NCBI RefSeq assembly: GCF_030817275.1
Contig: NZ_JAUSZD010000002.1
Coordinates: 6,448,001-6,512,000, forward strand
Origin: Paenibacillus sp. V4I7
Lineage (GTDB): Bacteria > Bacillota > Bacilli > Paenibacillales > NBRC-103111
Reading direction: 5' to 3'
DNA length: 64,000 bases
In this document: piece by piece, positions 52,213 to 61,828 of the stretch
Numbering within the stretch: position 1 is the first letter of the stretch
Layout: each line of letters starts with the position of its first letter
The notes under the pieces: model-generated
Databases searched by the model: none
Seen by the model: the letters and a program-made list of their open reading frames with translations, nothing else
What the model was told of the DNA's origin: nothing
Program-made: the position numbers and the translations under genes

Positions 52213-53844
52213 TTATTTCTTACTAGCCGCTTGGTAACGGTCATATTGCGCCTGTCTGCCTTTAATAACATCTTCAGCACCCATACTCTTCAACGTCTTC
52301 AAGTAGCTATCAAATTTATCCAGGCCTTCTTTGCCTGTAATAAATTTAATATTCATTTCATTCACATACGTCGTGATATCAGGCATCACGGTATTTTCAG
52401 TATCCGCTTCAGCTTTCAGTGCGTATACGAAGGGGAACGGAGCTTTGATATATTTCTCCATCTCTTTATCAATCTTCGCATGCCACGGGGCTACCAGAAC
52501 ATCCGTTGCGTCAACGGACTGCTCGATAGGTAAATTAACCGGGTTGATGCCGAATTTCTGGATGAAGTCGTTATCTTTGCCTTTTTCGGTAAATTGCTTT
52601 TTACCATCGACAACGTCATAGGTTTGACCTTTAAGTCCCCAAACATAAATCTCTTTCGCTTCCTCACTGCTCGCGTAATCCAGATACTTAAACGCCAGCT
52701 CCGGATCCTTTGCATTCTTGGAAATACCGAATATGCCAGTGATCGGGTTTCTGCCTGTGTAGAATTGATCGCCATGAAGTCCCTTGAATGGGGCAATCCC
52801 CTTAATAAGCGGCTTCGTTGGATCATAGTCCTTGAATAGCTTGCTGTATACCATTGACGTGTACCAACTGAAATTGAAAGTAGCGCCCGTGATATTTTGA
52901 GAGAACTTCGACGTAATCTGATCCCCTGTTACACTGGCGAAATCCGACTCTAACAATCCTTCCTTATAAAGTCCGTTTAAATACGCGAGGTACTCCTTAT
53001 AGTTGGGTTCGTAGTAGGAATAATGCACTTTGCCATCTTTATCTGCATAGAAATTATTCGCTAAATCCAGACCAAATACCGGGCCGAAAGCATTCGCCAA
53101 TTGATTGGGAGCAACTGAGAACGGGATTTCATCCTTCTTGCCATTCCCATTCGGATCATCGGACTTAAACTTGCGAAGCATATCCGTGAACTCCTCCAGC
53201 GTTGTTGGGTCTTTCAAGCCGAGTTTCTCCAGCCATCTCACATTAACCATAAAGGTAGGCATGTAATTTTTGGTCACTGCCAATTGCGGAAGATAATAAA
53301 TCTTCCCGTCCGGTGTGGTCAAGCTTGCTTTGAGAGCAGGATATTTTTCAAATAACTTTTTGATATTCACACCGTACTTATCAATATAGTCATTCAGCGG
53401 TTTGAATAAGCCGCCCTGAATATTTTTCATCGTCTGATCCTGATCAAGCTGGTAGATGACATCCGGCAAATCTGCTCCAGCCGCTAGACGTGGGCTAATC
53501 GCATCTTGATACGTAGATGGCGGCAGCAGCTCCCAATTGACGGTAACGCCCGCTCTTTTACTGATCTCCTGAACAATGGGAGCTTGGTTAAGATCCACAT
53601 TATTCGTCCAGGCATTCGTAGCGAGAATTTTGAGTGTACCTGTTTTATCTGTAATCGGCCCAGTTCCTGTGTAGTTGAAGCCTGACGGTGCAGCTGTTGT
53701 GCCAGCATCCGTTTTCTTTGCTCCTGTATCTGTTGAGCTGGCAGTCGGCGTGCTGGAGCCTTCACTAGTACATGCTGCCGCCACAAGTGTAAATAGTGCA
53801 GCGGCCAGTGTCATACTTGCCGTTGTTTTTAGCATTCTTTTCAT
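52213..53844 (-). CDS. Extracellular solute-binding lipoprotein (first of the pectin operon)
   Basis: A 543-residue lipoprotein. The signal sequence ends in VAAAC, with the acylated Cys about residue 25, followed by a Ser/Thr linker. The body is of the large CUT1 class (AAGADLPDVIYQLDQDQTM). Presumed ligands are pectin-derived oligosaccharides, from the esterase in the same operon. Start ATG at 53844 or 53850; the former has better spacing from AGGGAGGG. Confidence 0.93.
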   Translation of the reverse strand: MKRMLKTTASMTLAAALFTLVAAACTSEGSSTPTASSTDTGAKKTDAGTTAAPSGFNYTGTGPITDKTGTLKILATNAWTNNVDLNQAPIVQEISKRAGVTVNWELLPPSTYQDAISPRLAAGADLPDVIYQLDQDQTMKNIQGGLFKPLNDYIDKYGVNIKKLFEKYPALKASLTTPDGKIYYLPQLAVTKNYMPTFMVNVRWLEKLGLKDPTTLEEFTDMLRKFKSDDPNGNGKKDEIPFSVAPNQLANAFGPVFGLDLANNFYADKDGKVHYSYYEPNYKEYLAYLNGLYKEGLLESDFASVTGDQITSKFSQNITGATFNFSWYTSMVYSKLFKDYDPTKPLIKGIAPFKGLHGDQFYTGRNPITGIFGISKNAKDPELAFKYLDYASSEEAKEIYVWGLKGQTYDVVDGKKQFTEKGKDNDFIQKFGINPVNLPIEQSVDATDVLVAPWHAKIDKEMEKYIKAPFPFVYALKAEADTENTVMPDITTYVNEMNIKFITGKEGLDKFDSYLKTLKSMGAEDVIKGRQAQYDRYQAASKK

Positions 53845-53900
53845 ATTCATAACCCTCCCTAGTTTTAAGAAACTCGATTCTCTATCCAGCAAAGGTATCG

Positions 53901-54782
53901 CTACCCTTTTACTGCCCCCAGCGTAATGCCTCTCACGAAGTATTTTTGAATGAATGGATAGATCGTAATAATCGGTAAAATACTGACGACAATCGAGACA
54001 TAACGAACTTGCAGCGTTGATACAGCGAGCGCTTTGGCCGCCGTCTCTCCGCCCATTTTCTGCAAAATTTCAGGTGAGGCCATAATAAGCACCCTGCGCA
54101 GGAAGATTTGCAGCGGCTGTAGTTCGGCTTTTCCTAGATATAAAAGGGCATTGAAAAAGTCATTCCAATGTGCGACCGCATAATACAAAGTCAATACAGC
54201 CAGCGTTGGTTTAGTAAGCGGTATGGCAATGCGGAACAATAAGGTGAAATCTTTGGCCCCATCGATATTAGCGCTTTCAAAAATCTCATTCGGGATATTC
54301 TCAAAGGCAGAACGTAGAATCATCACATTAAACGTACTGATAAGCACAGGAAGGATCATGGCCCATCTCGTGTTATAGAGGCCCAATTCCGTTATAATCA
54401 TGTAAAGCGGGATCAGCCCTCCGGAGAAATACATCGTAAACGCAATGTAGAAATTGAGCTTCCTTCTAAGAAAAAACTTCTTTCTCGAAAGCGGGTAAGC
54501 CGCTAGGCAGGTAGCCACGAGATTGAAAATCGTCCCCACGACTGTGTACCAAACCGTATTGTAATAAGACCTCCATAATTCCGAGTAGCCAAGCACCATC
54601 TTGTAGCCATCAAAATTGATATCAACTGGAAACAGTGTAACCAGCTTATTATCAATTGCTTCCACCGAGCTCATCGAGATACTCACCACATAAATGAAAG
54701 GGTACAAGGTCACAAGGATCGCAATAATGACGACGCTGTAAACGAGCACATAGAAGCTTCGATCCACCCATGGTTTAACCAT
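53901..54782 (-). CDS. Carbohydrate ABC transporter permease (LplC/YtcP type)
   Basis: A 293-residue membrane permease of the MalG-like type. The cytoplasmic loop reads FESANIDGAKDFTLLFRIAIP, and the C-terminus is FIQKYFVRGITLGAVKG. AAAGGAGG is 6 bases before the ATG at 54782; a longer frame to 54857 would overlap the upstream permease. As in the other cluster, no ATPase gene accompanies it. Confidence 0.92.
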   Translation of the reverse strand: MVKPWVDRSFYVLVYSVVIIAILVTLYPFIYVVSISMSSVEAIDNKLVTLFPVDINFDGYKMVLGYSELWRSYYNTVWYTVVGTIFNLVATCLAAYPLSRKKFFLRRKLNFYIAFTMYFSGGLIPLYMIITELGLYNTRWAMILPVLISTFNVMILRSAFENIPNEIFESANIDGAKDFTLLFRIAIPLTKPTLAVLTLYYAVAHWNDFFNALLYLGKAELQPLQIFLRRVLIMASPEILQKMGGETAAKALAVSTLQVRYVSIVVSILPIITIYPFIQKYFVRGITLGAVKG

Positions 54783-54807
54783 AACGGCCTCCTTTCTTGG
54801 GGCGCCA

Positions 54808-55725
54808 TTACCAAAGCGACATATCGTTGACACGACGGCTCGCCTGGTTGGCAGCATACACTAATATAAAACTGATAATGGAATTGAACAGCCCTACTGC
54901 TGTGGCGAAACCAAAGTTTTGCGACTCGATCCCTTGTCTGTACACATAGGTGGAGATGACATCAGCTGTTTCATAGGTCGCCCCGTTGTAAAGCAGGTAC
55001 ACCTTTTCAAAATTTACGCTCATAATGCCTCCTATGGACAATAGCAGCAGGATAACAATGGTCGGCTTGAGACTTGGCAGTGTAAGGTGCCACACCTCCT
55101 GGAATTTGTTAACGCCATCAATTTTGCCCGAGTCATACATTTCCTGATCAATTCCCATAATAGCTGCGATGTAGATAATGGAACTGAAGCCGAAGCTCTG
55201 CCAGATCCCCGACACGGTGAAGATGGAACGAAACCATTCAGGAGCCATCATGAAGTTGATCTTTTCCATACCGAACGACGTGAGCATCGTATTCACTATT
55301 CCATCTGTCGGCGATAGGAAGTTAATGATCATCCCTGCGATAACAACGGTCGAGATAAAGTGAGGCAGGTAGGTAACCGTTTGAGCAAAACGCTTGAAGA
55401 TACCGTTCTTAATTTCAACCACACAGATTGCGAACAGGATCGGTATCGAGAATCCGATAACAAGCGGATAGAACGCCAGCAAGAAGGTGTTCCTGAGCAG
55501 TCGCCAGAAATAACGGGAATGTACGAACTGGTTCAACCATTTGAGGCCAACCCACTCCCCTCCGAAAATGCCATGCCCTGGTGTGAAGTTTTTAAAAGCA
55601 ATCAATATTCCCGGCATCGGCAAGTAACAGAAAATGAAATAGTACAAAAAAACCGGTAAAAACATGAGCAGAAGCAGTTTATCTCTGCGGATCAGCTTGA
55701 TCAGCGGCGGTTTCTTATCCCCCAA
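54808..55725 (-). CDS. Carbohydrate ABC transporter permease (LplB type)
   Basis: A 305-residue permease with the loop YDSGKIDGVNKFQEVWHLTLP and six predicted helices (KLLLLMFLPVFLYYFIFCYL is the first). The TTG at 55725 is chosen since AAAGGAG is about 9 bases upstream; a longer frame to 55866 crosses the neighbouring terminator. It is the first gene of the five-gene pectin operon; no clear promoter was identified. Confidence 0.9.
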   Translation of the reverse strand: MGDKKPPLIKLIRRDKLLLLMFLPVFLYYFIFCYLPMPGILIAFKNFTPGHGIFGGEWVGLKWLNQFVHSRYFWRLLRNTFLLAFYPLVIGFSIPILFAICVVEIKNGIFKRFAQTVTYLPHFISTVVIAGMIINFLSPTDGIVNTMLTSFGMEKINFMMAPEWFRSIFTVSGIWQSFGFSSIIYIAAIMGIDQEMYDSGKIDGVNKFQEVWHLTLPSLKPTIVILLLLSIGGIMSVNFEKVYLLYNGATYETADVISTYVYRQGIESQNFGFATAVGLFNSIISFILVYAANQASRRVNDMSLW

Positions 55726-55850
55726 TATGTCCAACTCCTTTCGATCAGCAGCCCTATAACTGAAGTTTAGCAAAAGCCCGACTCGGCAAATATCCAACAT
55801 TTTTTCGATATGTAACACTTTCTTACGGATGTTTTGATTCATAGGAAAAT

Positions 55851-55899
55851 AAAAAAACACCTGCATCAGTCAGGCATCATCGCCTAACAAACAGGTGTT
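55851..55899 (-). terminator. Intrinsic terminator after the quinone oxidoreductase gene
   Basis: AACACCTG and CAGGTGTT flank an inner AGGC/GCCT hairpin; a T7 run follows on the minus strand. Confidence 0.8.
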
Positions 55900-55954
55900 A
55901 CTTCTTCTGCTCGTGGATCGAGATCTTCCCACAATTACTCAAGCGAGGTCAGGT

Positions 55955-56944
55955 TTATATTTGCAAAACCAGTTTTCCGACCGTGTTCTTCTCTTCCAAA
56001 AGAGCAAGTGCCTCTGCGGCATTTTCCAGAGGATACACGCCTTGAATCTCCGCATGTATTTCTTTTCTTGCCAGCATACCTAACGCTTCTCGCGCCGCTT
56101 TCCCAGTCTCCACAGGATTACTGTCGCTGTATCCGCCTAATGTAAAACCTGCGAACTGTTTGTTGGAAAACCATATTTGATTATAAGAATGTATAACATC
56201 CTCTTCTCCGCTTGCGTTTCCAACTACAACCAGTTGGCCTAACGGACAAAGCACCTCTAAGCTTTGTTTGCGCATATTCCCCCCGACAGGATCAAAGACG
56301 GCATGAACGCCTTTTCGTCCGGTTGCCTGAAGGGTTTGCTCCACAAAATCGGATCGGATAAATAATTCATCGTATCCGAGGGATTCGGCCAGCTTTACTT
56401 TCCCGGCGCTTCCGACGGTTCCCAATACCTTGCCTGCTCCCAAACGTTTTGCCATTTGCCCTAGAAAACTGCCCAGCCCGCCAGCCGCTGCATGAACGAG
56501 TACATCGTCGCCCGTTTTCATTCTATAAACATCTTTTATAGCCAGATAAGCGGTTGTCAGATTTACAATGGAGGCTGCGGCTGTCGCTAAGTCGAGGTCA
56601 GCTCCTAATTGATCTAACGGAACCGTCAGATCTGGTCGTACATTCGCCATTGAAGCAAAGCCGTTAAGATCATGCAGTGTCATCGAGGCAACGGGTTGAC
56701 CAACGTAGAAACCCTCTACTCCTTCACCGATGGCACGTACATATCCCGACACTTCCAAACCGGGAGTAAGCGGCATCGGAAAAGCGGAAATGAAATCACC
56801 GCGGCTAAGCAATACTTCGAAATAACCTACTCCAGCATAAGCAACGTCAATGGTCAGCATACCGGGGACTGGTTGAAGATCCGGCTTTTCTCGCAGCTGC
56901 AAATTTGCAGGTCCTCCTGGTCGATCAATAATGATAGCTTTCAA
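55955..56944 (-). CDS. Zinc-type alcohol dehydrogenase / quinone oxidoreductase family
   Basis: A 329-residue MDR-superfamily enzyme. The GroES-like N-terminal domain is at 1-125, and the NADPH-binding fold has VHAAAGGLGSFLGQMAKRLG at about 150-170. The Cys/His zinc ligands of true alcohol dehydrogenases are not seen, so it fits the zinc-independent quinone oxidoreductases. The substrate is unknown. The start is TTG, with GGAGGATAC 8 bases upstream. An XRE regulator gene lies directly upstream on the same strand. Confidence 0.88.
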   Translation of the reverse strand: MKAIIIDRPGGPANLQLREKPDLQPVPGMLTIDVAYAGVGYFEVLLSRGDFISAFPMPLTPGLEVSGYVRAIGEGVEGFYVGQPVASMTLHDLNGFASMANVRPDLTVPLDQLGADLDLATAAASIVNLTTAYLAIKDVYRMKTGDDVLVHAAAGGLGSFLGQMAKRLGAGKVLGTVGSAGKVKLAESLGYDELFIRSDFVEQTLQATGRKGVHAVFDPVGGNMRKQSLEVLCPLGQLVVVGNASGEEDVIHSYNQIWFSNKQFAGFTLGGYSDSNPVETGKAAREALGMLARKEIHAEIQGVYPLENAAEALALLEEKNTVGKLVLQI

Positions 56945-57039
56945 TTTCTGTATCCTCCTTGATTGCGAATAATTCCATTATATTTGACGACCAAGGAGGT
57001 AACCAGTTTGCAGTTATACAGGTATCCAGACTAACATGC

Positions 57040-57873
57040 TTATTTTCGAATATACAATAATTTTTGCTCAGTGTCGGTACCTGCAATGGGAGTAAATATA
57101 CAGCAGTGTAGGTTTCCATTGCCGTTAAAATTAGAAAAGGAATTCAATTGAAAGTATAATCGCCCTCCGACGAGGTGATCAATTGTGAAATGTATGGCTT
57201 TCTTTTGCTGCACATCATGCAAACGCCATAGCGTTAGAAACTCCTCGTTTTCCTTGCACATCTGCAGCACGAATTCCTCAAACCAGGGATCGTCCGCCTT
57301 TTGGTCAAAATTCGAACGAAATACCCCTAACGTGTAATCGGCAAATTCCTTCCAATTCGCCAGCTGATTGCGTAGGTTTGGATCGGTAAATATCAATCGT
57401 GTCATCACGCGTTTCTCAAATGGAATCGCATGGAAATCCGCAATGATTTCAGAAGCCATCCGATTGTAGGCCAATACCTCGGTTCGATTGTTCGCGATGA
57501 TCGCCGGATAGTGCAATTGGTCAATAATGTTCTGAAGGTCCGGATATATTTCCTTAGCGTTCGGGTAAGAGACTCCCCCTCCGCCATAATTTGCCAAACG
57601 AAGCAAATGAAGATGTTCTTCTGAAGATAATTGCAAGGCTTTGCCGACGCTCTCGATCACTTCCCTTGAGGCGGTGACGGCCCTGCCTTGTTCAAGCCAG
57701 GTATACCAAGTGATACTTACCCCCGCAAGATGGGCAACCTCTTCTCTGCGTAATCCCGGCGTTCTCCTTCTGCCAAACCGACCGACAATGCTGGCATGAT
57801 CCGGCTTGATCCGTTCCCGGCGGGATTTTAAAAAGTCTCCGAGTATTTTAACTTTTTGATTTTCTGAAGACAT
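57040..57873 (-). CDS. XRE-family regulator with MmyB-like ligand-binding domain
   Basis: A 277-residue regulator. The helix-turn-helix (residues 10-70) is unusually clear: KSRRERIKPDH, RRTPGLRREEVAHLAGVS and ITWYTWLEQGRA are hallmarks of the MmyB group. The C-terminal PAS-like domain (about 105-270) probably binds a small hydrophobic ligand. Such genes usually lie beside the oxidoreductase they control, as here (95 bases to the TTG of the dehydrogenase). AAGGAGG precedes the ATG. Confidence 0.92.
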   Translation of the reverse strand: MSSENQKVKILGDFLKSRRERIKPDHASIVGRFGRRRTPGLRREEVAHLAGVSITWYTWLEQGRAVTASREVIESVGKALQLSSEEHLHLLRLANYGGGGVSYPNAKEIYPDLQNIIDQLHYPAIIANNRTEVLAYNRMASEIIADFHAIPFEKRVMTRLIFTDPNLRNQLANWKEFADYTLGVFRSNFDQKADDPWFEEFVLQMCKENEEFLTLWRLHDVQQKKAIHFTIDHLVGGRLYFQLNSFSNFNGNGNLHCCIFTPIAGTDTEQKLLYIRK

Positions 57874-57969
57874 TCCACAGCCTCCTTCTTCGCGATCAAT
57901 TCAATTTATCAGCATGAACATTCTGAATCTACAATCTCTACGTGTCAGTTTTTATTATACAGATATTAA

Positions 57970-57994
57970 TAAAAAAACGACATCTCTGTCGTTT
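57970..57994 (-). terminator. Intrinsic terminator after the Lrp-family gene
   Basis: AAACGAC and GTCGTTT with a 6-base loop; a T7 run follows on the minus strand. Confidence 0.8.
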
Positions 57995-58131
57995 CGCTTG
58001 TATCTCATTTATTGATTCAGAACCATCAATTTTAAGCACTCCGCATGTGTCGAGTAGACAGTGACAACAAACGTGTATGTGTCCGAAGGAATAGTGTTTG
58101 CTCTGAGTTTTTAGTAATAACAAAGCGCTTG

Positions 58132-58581
58132 CTATTTATTTGGTACGGCGGTCAACGTACTGCTTTGTTTGATTTTTTGTATGGACAGATTCAAACTGTA
58201 GTTCCCATAATCGAGAAGTTTATTAAGAAAAAGGTTCAGTTGATCTGGGGATGAAACTTTTATCGTTAAATGATAACAGCCTTCACCAGAAATTCGGTGT
58301 GCTTCTACTACCTCATTTTGATCGGTTATAAAACGAATAAACGAATCGTGATTTGCTGTTTTCATATGAATAATTACAAATGCTGTAAAAACAAGTCCTA
58401 GTTTCATTTCATCGATTATAAGGGAGTAGGCTGTAATTACACCGCTTTCCTCAAGTTTTTTGATACGATTGCCTACTGCTTGTCCAGTCATATGAATTTG
58501 TTCCCCTAAGTCTTTCCATTGAATCCTTGAATTTTCGGTTAGTAACCGAAGGATCTGATAATCAGTTTGATCAAGTTGCAT
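58132..58581 (-). CDS. Lrp/AsnC-family transcription regulator
   Basis: A 149-residue protein. The winged helix-turn-helix (LDQTDYQILRLLTENSRIQW and MTGQAVGNRIKKLEESGVI) is at residues 3-55; the RAM ligand-binding domain follows (HRISGEGCYHLTIKVSS). Lrp-type proteins respond to amino acids and often control a divergent neighbour; here that is the MBL hydrolase gene 186 bases away. The region between is AT-rich with ATTTCATT-type repeats that may hold its sites. Confidence 0.9.
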   Translation of the reverse strand: MQLDQTDYQILRLLTENSRIQWKDLGEQIHMTGQAVGNRIKKLEESGVITAYSLIIDEMKLGLVFTAFVIIHMKTANHDSFIRFITDQNEVVEAHRISGEGCYHLTIKVSSPDQLNLFLNKLLDYGNYSLNLSIQKIKQSSTLTAVPNK

Positions 58582-58767
58582 ATAATAATCCTTTCACCGT
58601 GAAATGAAATAATGAAAAAGTGTTTCATTGAAGCATCGAATTTATTCAAGATGTCATTTATCATTTAATTATACATTAACCCTTATCCCAAAGTTGAGAA
58701 AGGGAACATGTATTTGATACTGACCGTTGAGCAAACTATACCCAAATCAAAAAGGAGTCCATTACAC

Positions 58768-59529
58768 ATGAAAATACAACTGATTCGAAATGCGACACTT
58801 GTTGTCCAGTATGCAGGGAAGAAGTTTTTAATCGACCCTTTTTTAGGGGAAAAAGGTATTTACCCACCTTTCCCTAATTCGTTGCGACAAGATCAAAACA
58901 ATCCTTTGGTTAGCTTACCAATCTCGGTTGACAATATTATCAGCAACTTAGATGCTGTGATTGTTACTCATCTACATTTAGACCATTGGGACGACACGGC
59001 TAAAGAGGTCTTACCAAAAGATATTAAAATGTTTGTACAAAATGAAGAAGACGCAACAGAAGTAAGAAACTCTGGTTTTCAAAATGTAGAAGTGCTACAA
59101 GAAAATTCAGCCTTTGGAGATATTCAATTAGTTAAAACAAAAGGCGAACACGGAAGAGGAGAAATATTACAACTTGCTGGACATGTTTGCGGTGTTGTCT
59201 TTAAGCACCCAAGTGAGAAAACATTGTATATTGCTGGAGATACGGTTTGGTATGAAGCTGTTCAGGAAGCAATCGATAAACACAAACCGGAAATCATTGT
59301 TGTAAATGGAGGAGATAATCAATTCCTTCAAGGTGGTTCTTTAGTAATGGGGAAAGAGGATATCTACAATGTTTATACAGCCGCCCCTGAGGCGAAAATT
59401 ATTTCTGTCCATATGGAAGCAGTTAATCATTGGACATTATCAAGGGAAGAATTGAAAAGTTATACAAACGAAAGAGGAATTTCCTCAAATGTCCTGATTC
59501 CAAATGATGGGGAATCTTTTGCGTTTTAG
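58768..59529 (+). CDS. MBL-fold metallo-hydrolase
   Basis: A 253-residue cytoplasmic hydrolase of the UlaG-like/beta-lactamase-fold type. VTHLHLDHWDD supplies the HxHxDH zinc motif, TKGEHGRGE a further His, and YIAGDTVWYE an Asp ligand. The N-terminus (IQLIRNATLVVQYAGKKFLID) is typical. Substrate unknown. The ATG at 58768 has AAAAAGGAGTCC upstream; an earlier ATG at 58708 has GAAAGGGAAC but would add 20 residues with no homology-like features. AT-rich relative to most neighbours. Confidence 0.87.
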   Translation: MKIQLIRNATLVVQYAGKKFLIDPFLGEKGIYPPFPNSLRQDQNNPLVSLPISVDNIISNLDAVIVTHLHLDHWDDTAKEVLPKDIKMFVQNEEDATEVRNSGFQNVEVLQENSAFGDIQLVKTKGEHGRGEILQLAGHVCGVVFKHPSEKTLYIAGDTVWYEAVQEAIDKHKPEIIVVNGGDNQFLQGGSLVMGKEDIYNVYTAAPEAKIISVHMEAVNHWTLSREELKSYTNERGISSNVLIPNDGESFAF

Positions 59530-59556
59530 TGTTAGGTTAATGAAACCAAAACCCTA

Positions 59557-59590
59557 CAAGACCCTAGCCTTCTAGGGTCTTGTCATTCTT
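59557..59590 (+). terminator. Intrinsic terminator after the MBL hydrolase gene
   Basis: CAAGACCCTA and TAGGGTCTTG form a perfect 10-bp stem with a 6-base loop; TCATTCTTT follows. Confidence 0.85.
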
Positions 59591-59836
59591 TCCAGAGATT
59601 GATTACTTATCTATTAACCTGATCGTTCCTTTCAGAAGCCGCCCTGTACGTACAGCCTAAATGCGATAAAATTTTCTCGTAGGTAAAACGAGGTTAAACT
59701 CTAATGTTGCAATAAAAATTGAATGGCTAGGTACTGGGATAGGGTCTAGTTGTAATCTCGTACTTACCCGCAGACATACATAGAAGAGCCGCCCTATCCT
59801 TGTGGGTTGCTCTCACTAATATCAGTCCTCAGGCTC
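59591..59836. other. Gene-free stretch beside the resolvase remnant
   Basis: No gene is supported. AGGGCGGCT occurs twice on the minus strand, near 59642 and 59794, each followed by TCT/TCTG, and may be transposon-end debris. Confidence 0.4.
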
Positions 59837-60061
59837 TCAAACTGTCTCTGTCACATGCGTTACTTCTTCTTGCTTCCTTCGATTAAGTTCACGATAAAGC
59901 GAACCCTTACTTACTCCTGTCATTTCCTCAATTTGCGTTACCGTAAACTCTTTACTTTCATGCAGCTTGATTGCTTTGTCTAGCTTCTTCTTATCCGTCA
60001 TAGGGCGACCGCCCTTGCGTCCACGTGCTCTAGCGGCTTCTAGTCCTGGTAAAACTATTTT
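59837..60061 (-). pseudogene. Serine recombinase (Tn3-type resolvase) C-terminal remnant
   Basis: The minus frame ending at 59837 reads GLEAARARGRKGGRP, then KLDKAIKLHESKEFTVTQIE and EMTGVSKGSLYRELNRRK. This is the conserved linker and helix-turn-helix of Tn3/Hin-family serine recombinases. The N-terminal catalytic domain is missing: homology stops at about 60055 and kinase sequence starts 30 bases on. Thus it is a scar of a past mobile element, between the YesM-type kinase gene and the MBL gene. Confidence 0.85.
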
Positions 60062-60091
60062 TCAGTTTTAGACTGCTCTTTATTAGCATAA

Positions 60092-61828
60092 CTAAGTCGG
60101 AGTAACTACTGCCGTATAGGCAGGAAAAGTCAGGTAAACTTTCGTACCTTTGCCCACTTCACTATGAATTCGCAACCCATATCCTTGGCCAAAACGAATC
60201 TGGATACGGTCATGGACATTTCTCAACCCATACCCGGTTGTATGCATCCGAAGAACCTCTTCGGCAAGCTCCTCGTTCATACCCGGCCCGTTGTCTTCAA
60301 TGCTAAATTCCAGATCTTCTCCAATCATGTAACCTCGGAGCACAATTCGGCCTCTTTCGCTTCCCTTGCGCAGCTGGTCGATGCCGTGCTCCAGCGCATT
60401 TTCGAGAATCGGCTGAAAAATAAGGTTAATCATGTCATAGCGCAGCAGCGCTTCCTCGACTTCACAACTAAAATCAAAATTATAATTGTGCATAATGCTT
60501 TGAATATGCATGTAATCCTTGGCATTCTCGAGCTCATTTCGGACAGGAATAAAGTCTCTCCCTTTATTTAGCACAGTCCGATAAAATCTGGATACGGTAT
60601 TTGTAATTTGGCTGATTTCCATGGCATCGATTTCTAGCGCTTTCCAATTAATGATGGACAACGTATTATACAGGAAGTGCGGATTAATCTGAGTCTGCAG
60701 CGCCTTGAGCTCCGCCTCTTTTTGCGTAATTTTGCTTTGATAAACCTCTTCGATAAGTGTGTTAATATTGGTCAGCATGTTGCCGAAACGGTTGGTCAGC
60801 TGGCCGATTTCATCCTTGGACTGGCTGGTCACATCAATCTTTAAATTACCATTTTCAACGATCATCATTTTTTTATTGAGCTTAATAATCCGTTTGACGA
60901 ATGTGTTGGAAAACATCCAAATAATAAGCAGCAATATCGCCAAACAAATCACGGTAATCAGCGCTGTCGCACTGACAATACTCTTGGCATCCACTGAAAT
61001 CCCGTTCTTGGGTGTAAAATAAACGAGTTTCCAGCCCGACTCCGGGATGTCCGCCGTGATGTACATATAATCGGTATGGTTCATAGTAAATGAGCCCACT
61101 TTATCGCTTAACTGTTTTGGCATCAAAGTTGTTATAGGGAGCTTGGCATCCATTCGGACATTTTTGGACAGAATCGGATTTCCCTGTTTATCTAGGATCA
61201 AGACCCCGTAGGCGTTCGTTTTAATGTCATCCAAGTCTTGAAACATGCTATCCCCATCAATGCTGAGAAATAAAACAGCCGGAGGCTTCCCTACTTGCAC
61301 ACCCTCTTCACCAACAAACGCTCGGGTGGCAAACAGCTTGCCATTCCTAATGTTCCACTGAGTTTCTTGCGGCTTAACCTCTCGATTCACCCACTGCAAA
61401 TCATTCGTCAAACCCAGCGGCAAGATATACTCCCCGCGCAGAATGGACGGATTATCGGTAAACACAGAAATTTGTAGAAGATCTGTATTAAAATCAAGAA
61501 TATTACTAAAAAACGGATCCACATAATCGCGATACAGCACTGGAAAATCACCATCATTTGCGATGAAAATCCGCTTAAACACCACATTTTGCGTAATCGA
61601 ATTAATGATCGATTCATGCTGCTTCGCCCGATAGTTTATCGTCTCGGCAATTTGACTGATCGCCCCGTCTAAATTTTGTTTTGCTTGCTGCAATAGAAAG
61701 CTGCTGGCTTGATGGTAAGAAAACAGCCCTAGCACGAGAACGGGAATAATAGAAACAATCATATAGGAAATAAACAGCTTTTGCTTGAACCTCAAGTTTT
61801 GAAAATAAGCAAGGAATCTTCTCATCAT
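60092..61828 (-). CDS. YesM-type sensor histidine kinase (pectin block)
   Basis: A 578-residue kinase: helix 1 near residues 15-38, an extracellular dCache-like sensor at 40-275, helix 2 at about 284-305 (ATALITVICLAILLLIIWMF), HAMP, then the His_kinase domain with the phospho-His in QINPHFLYNTLSI and the HATPase (ENALEHGID, DNGPGMNEE). It overlaps the regulator gene by 4 bases. It should control nearby genes such as the GH105 hydrolase and perhaps the permease operon. Confidence 0.93.
   Translation of the reverse strand: MMRRFLAYFQNLRFKQKLFISYMIVSIIPVLVLGLFSYHQASSFLLQQAKQNLDGAISQIAETINYRAKQHESIINSITQNVVFKRIFIANDGDFPVLYRDYVDPFFSNILDFNTDLLQISVFTDNPSILRGEYILPLGLTNDLQWVNREVKPQETQWNIRNGKLFATRAFVGEEGVQVGKPPAVLFLSIDGDSMFQDLDDIKTNAYGVLILDKQGNPILSKNVRMDAKLPITTLMPKQLSDKVGSFTMNHTDYMYITADIPESGWKLVYFTPKNGISVDAKSIVSATALITVICLAILLLIIWMFSNTFVKRIIKLNKKMMIVENGNLKIDVTSQSKDEIGQLTNRFGNMLTNINTLIEEVYQSKITQKEAELKALQTQINPHFLYNTLSIINWKALEIDAMEISQITNTVSRFYRTVLNKGRDFIPVRNELENAKDYMHIQSIMHNYNFDFSCEVEEALLRYDMINLIFQPILENALEHGIDQLRKGSERGRIVLRGYMIGEDLEFSIEDNGPGMNEELAEEVLRMHTTGYGLRNVHDRIQIRFGQGYGLRIHSEVGKGTKVYLTFPAYTAVVTPT

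Noticed and set aside
57938..58123. A 61-codon minus frame
   Set aside because: It crosses the terminator of the Lrp gene and has no ribosome site.
58708..58767. Upstream ATG for the MBL hydrolase
   Set aside because: The 20 added residues look unrelated to the fold, and the ATG at 58768 has a good SD and a typical N-terminus.
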